A DNA stretch of 64,000 bases, taken from assembly GCA_036003045.1 (NCBI GenBank), contig DASYSS010000017.1:62001-126000 (forward strand), written 5' to 3'. The notes beneath the pieces were generated by a model. That model searched no databases and was not told where the DNA came from. It saw only the letters and a list, made by a program, of their open reading frames with translations. Source of the DNA: Gemmatimonadaceae bacterium (GTDB lineage: Bacteria > Gemmatimonadota > Gemmatimonadetes > Gemmatimonadales > Gemmatimonadaceae). This document shows positions 62,108-64,000 of this stretch, in pieces. The position numbers and the translations under genes are program-made. Position 1 is the stretch's first letter. Each line of letters starts with the position of its first letter.

Positions 62108-62207
62108 CGTGAATTTCCGGGGCGCGCCAGCGGCGCGCGTTCTATTGTGATCACTCGAACTTATAGCCTCTCGGCGTCTCGCCCTCGTGCTCGCACCGCG
62201 CGCGCGA

Positions 62208-63155
62208 TCAAGAAGGCGTAAAGCCCCCCGCCGAGACGCCTGTCGCGTCGGATTCAACGTCGCCACTCGACGCCTCGTCCAGCAGCAGCTCCAGCTCTCG
62301 CGCAGCAGGACTGATACCCGGGACGCGCGAGCGCAGCCTGAGCCGCGAGAGCACCCGGCGAATCCCGAACCCGTCGACCGGTACAATCGCGAGTCGGCCG
62401 AGCTCGAGCAGATCCGTCGCGGCCACCCGAGACACGACGCCGAGGCCCAGCCCTGCGGCGACCCCTTGTTTGATCGCCTCACTGCTGCCGACACGCATGG
62501 TCCGAAGCCGGACGCCACGGTCGGCGAACGCGCGCTCACCGGCGCGTCGAATCGGGCAGCGTCTGTCGCTCACCAGGAACCGGTAGTCGGCGAGATGTTC
62601 CGGGACGACTCGGTCGCGGGAGCGGAGGTCGTGGTCGCCCGAGGCGACGACCACCAACTCGTCATCACGCCAGGGAACGACTTCGACGAGTTCGTGCTCG
62701 ATTGGATACTCGCTCAATGCGACATCAACGTGCGACTCTAGCAGCAGTTTGAGAACAGTTTCGTCGTCGACTTGCCTCGCCGTGATCATCACGGTCGGCC
62801 GGCGGCGATGGAACCGCGCCAGGACTGGCGGCAGAAGGTAGGTCGCGATCGTCGGGCTGGCGGCTACGCGGAGACGGCCGCGCTTCAACCCTCGGATCTC
62901 CCTCAGCTCGCGCTCGGCAAGTCGCTCGATGCCAAAGATTTCGCGCGCTCTGGCGTGAAGTGCCCGGCCGGCCTGGGTGAGACGCGGCGTTCGCCCGTTG
63001 CGGTCGATGAGGCGAACGTTGAGGCTGCGCTCGAACTCACTCAGCGACTTGGAGATCGCCGGCTGGCTGAGGCCGAGCTGTGCGGCGGCTTTTGTGAACC
63101 CGCCGTGATCGACGACGGCGGTAAACAGCCGGAGGTGGTGGAGATTGATTGACAT
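62208..63155 (-). CDS. LysR-family regulator (CysL/CbbR-like)
   Basis: 315 residues. N-terminal winged helix HHLRLFTAVVDHGGFTKAAAQLGLSQPAISKSLSEFERSLNVRLIDR. C-terminal effector domain: RGRLRVAASPTIATYLLPPVLARFHRRRPTV, VDVALSEYPIE, QGVAAGLGLGVVSR. It is like the CysL/YwfK subgroup. No divergent target gene is seen; upstream (63156-63304) is the end of the toxin-antitoxin operon. It may act on the esterase-like gene 100 bp downstream on the same strand. Confidence 0.94.
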   Translation of the reverse strand: MSINLHHLRLFTAVVDHGGFTKAAAQLGLSQPAISKSLSEFERSLNVRLIDRNGRTPRLTQAGRALHARAREIFGIERLAERELREIRGLKRGRLRVAASPTIATYLLPPVLARFHRRRPTVMITARQVDDETVLKLLLESHVDVALSEYPIEHELVEVVPWRDDELVVVASGDHDLRSRDRVVPEHLADYRFLVSDRRCPIRRAGERAFADRGVRLRTMRVGSSEAIKQGVAAGLGLGVVSRVAATDLLELGRLAIVPVDGFGIRRVLSRLRLRSRVPGISPAARELELLLDEASSGDVESDATGVSAGGFTPS

Positions 63156-63260
63156 TACCTATTCTGGGAAGTGTGTACTTGGCGCACGGCCCCCAAAGTC
63201 GGCCGAGAAGTCATAGGCGGAATGCATCTATGACTTTTCGTTATGAGCCGGAACGGCACA

Positions 63261-63294
63261 AAGAAAACGGCCTGCCTAAGTCGCGGCAGGCCGT
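63261..63294 (-). terminator. Intrinsic terminator of the toxin-antitoxin operon
   Basis: On the minus strand, ACGGCCTGCC - 8-base loop - GGCAGGCCGT is a perfect 10-base stem, followed by TTTTCTTTG. It begins 11 bp after the antitoxin stop (63305). The GC-rich stem and T-tract make it the clearest Rho-independent terminator in the window. Confidence 0.9.
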
Positions 63295-63304
63295 GCAGTT
63301 GGGT

Positions 63305-63832
63305 CTAGCCGACCTTAGCCGGTTCTGGCGGGTCGTTGGCCTTCCATCCGTGGCCGTGGCTGCGATGCACCGCGACCGACGGCAGTTTATCGGGGGGCGG
63401 ATCGACCTCAAGGGACTGGAGAAATTCAAAGACGATATAGTCGTCGGTCGGCTGATGCCCGAGCACGATCATGCGCAGCAACCGATCGGTCGGCGCCGAC
63501 ATTGCGTTCGCCCCTGTTTCCCACCTGCTGACAGTTTCGCGGGTGACGCCCATCGTCGCCGCCAGGGTGATCGACGAAAGCCCCACGTGCTTCCGAAGGA
63601 AGCGGATCTCGGATGGGGCCAGCATGCGTGGCTGCTTGACGAACATCGCCGCGAGCAGGGCATGCAGTTGGCTCAGGCGTGGAATCCCAATCTCCTCATA
63701 GCCGCACGCCTCGCATCGCGTCACTTCGACACCATGCAGCTCTACGTGGTGGAGTCCAGCGATGTCGTATCGGATGACAGCCTGTCGGTCGGTCGTCACG
63801 GGGCCGCCGCCGCACTCATCGCATTTCGTCAT
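63305..63832 (-). CDS. MqsA/YgiT-like zinc-finger HTH antitoxin
   Basis: 175 residues from the ATG at 63832, overlapping the toxin stop (ATGA). N-terminal zinc finger with CxxC pairs at Cys4/Cys7 (TKCDECGG) and Cys40/Cys43 (TRCEACGYEE). A Xre-type HTH follows: EIRFLRKHVGLSSITLAATMGVTRETVSRWETG. The ~45-residue tail after LRMIVLGHQ is extra. Antitoxins of this type bind the toxin through the zinc domain and repress the operon through the HTH. Confidence 0.92.
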   Translation of the reverse strand: MTKCDECGGGPVTTDRQAVIRYDIAGLHHVELHGVEVTRCEACGYEEIGIPRLSQLHALLAAMFVKQPRMLAPSEIRFLRKHVGLSSITLAATMGVTRETVSRWETGANAMSAPTDRLLRMIVLGHQPTDDYIVFEFLQSLEVDPPPDKLPSVAVHRSHGHGWKANDPPEPAKVG

Positions 63833-64000
63833 TTTTTCCTCCACATGGTGACCACGCGCAATCGTTCACGTGACTTGAAAACGAAGACCAGGCACATCTT
63901 CGGTGTCACCACCCTGTACCGCAGTTCTCCATTGATGTACTCGGGAGCCGCGAAAACCCCTCCGCGAAGCATGTTCCGTGCATCAACGACATCGAGCGGG
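63829..64000 (-). CDS. DUF4258-like toxin, 5' end cut by window edge
   Basis: The minus strand is open from the right edge to a TGA at 63829-63831, encoding at least 57 residues: PLDVVDARNMLRGGVFAAP, INGELRYRVVTPKMCLVF, ERLRVVTMWRKK. The order (helix, RxG, then strands with GELRYRV, a Val-rich strand and final VVTMW) matches the C-terminal half of DUF4258 proteins, RelE/BrnT-like small toxins that often pair with MqsA/YgiT-like antitoxins. The start codon is outside the window. The stop overlaps the antitoxin start by 4 bp. Confidence 0.75.
   Translation of the reverse strand, partial: PLDVVDARNMLRGGVFAAPEYINGELRYRVVTPKMCLVFVFKSRERLRVVTMWRKK

Noticed and set aside
1..64000. tRNA, rRNA, integrase or insertion-sequence transposase
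   Set aside because: None was recognised on either strand, so the remnants and repeats are not tied to an identified mobile element.

Overview
The window is high-GC bacterial chromosome, densely packed, with long open frames on the opposite strand of most genes. I infer a free-living, probably soil, diderm of the Gemmatimonadota type. The supporting signs are many exported proteins with signal peptides ending in AQ, small lipoproteins, an orphan MacB/FtsX-type duplicated permease without its ATPase, many sensor kinases, a stressosome and RND pumps. No rRNA, tRNA, CRISPR array, integrase or complete insertion sequence was seen, and the phylum assignment is inference only.

Layout. 1-6.6 kb: an exported protein cut by the left edge, a coiled-coil membrane protein, a Tat-exported DsrE-like protein, a Ser/Thr kinase, a beta-barrel-like protein, a 262-bp inverted-repeat element and an Ig-like lipoprotein. 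6.6-12.4 kb (minus strand): a stressosome operon rsbR-rsbS-rsbT, then an RsbT-like ATPase fused to a SpoIIE phosphatase, an RsbT-like ATPase fused to a histidine kinase, and a receiver-GAF-kinase. 12.6-16.4 kb: CBS-pair protein, outer-membrane protein, ADOP permease. 16.5-22.5 kb: a C5-dicarboxylate/CoA cluster, PrpD-CaiB-acyl-CoA dehydrogenase on minus, diverging from an HTD2-type hydratase and a CitE-type lyase on plus. 22.6-36.9 kb: a hybrid kinase, a methyltransferase, several exported proteins, two related convergent-end hairpins, an Omp85-like protein diverging from a DUF3857/transglutaminase protein, a nitrilase-family amidase, a decayed phosphoesterase and small enzymes. 37-42.7 kb: an Ntn-type acylase, DUF3224, a MEDS-domain kinase, DUF1697, a TonB-like protein.

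43-48 kb: a tightly coupled five-gene operon, RraA-type aldolase, class V aminotransferase, acidic-amino-acid-type symporter, and LeuC/LeuD-type hydratase subunits. Each stop overlaps the next start. Read together they suggest uptake, transamination, hydration or dehydration, and retro-aldol cleavage of an unusual C4-substituted glutamate-like compound. This is the strongest candidate for an undescribed system here. The LeuC gene carries an in-frame palindromic repeat, and a half-copy of that repeat sits at the broken end of a TPR pseudogene at 49.6 kb.

48-64 kb: a subtilisin-like protease, then a minus-strand efflux region (TetR, TolC-type channel, adaptor, RND permease, all overlapping), a DUF4142 lipoprotein, a second RND permease, an erythromycin-esterase-like lipoprotein without the usual catalytic histidines, a LysR regulator, and at the right edge a toxin-antitoxin pair (MqsA-like antitoxin complete, toxin cut by the edge) with a clear intrinsic terminator.
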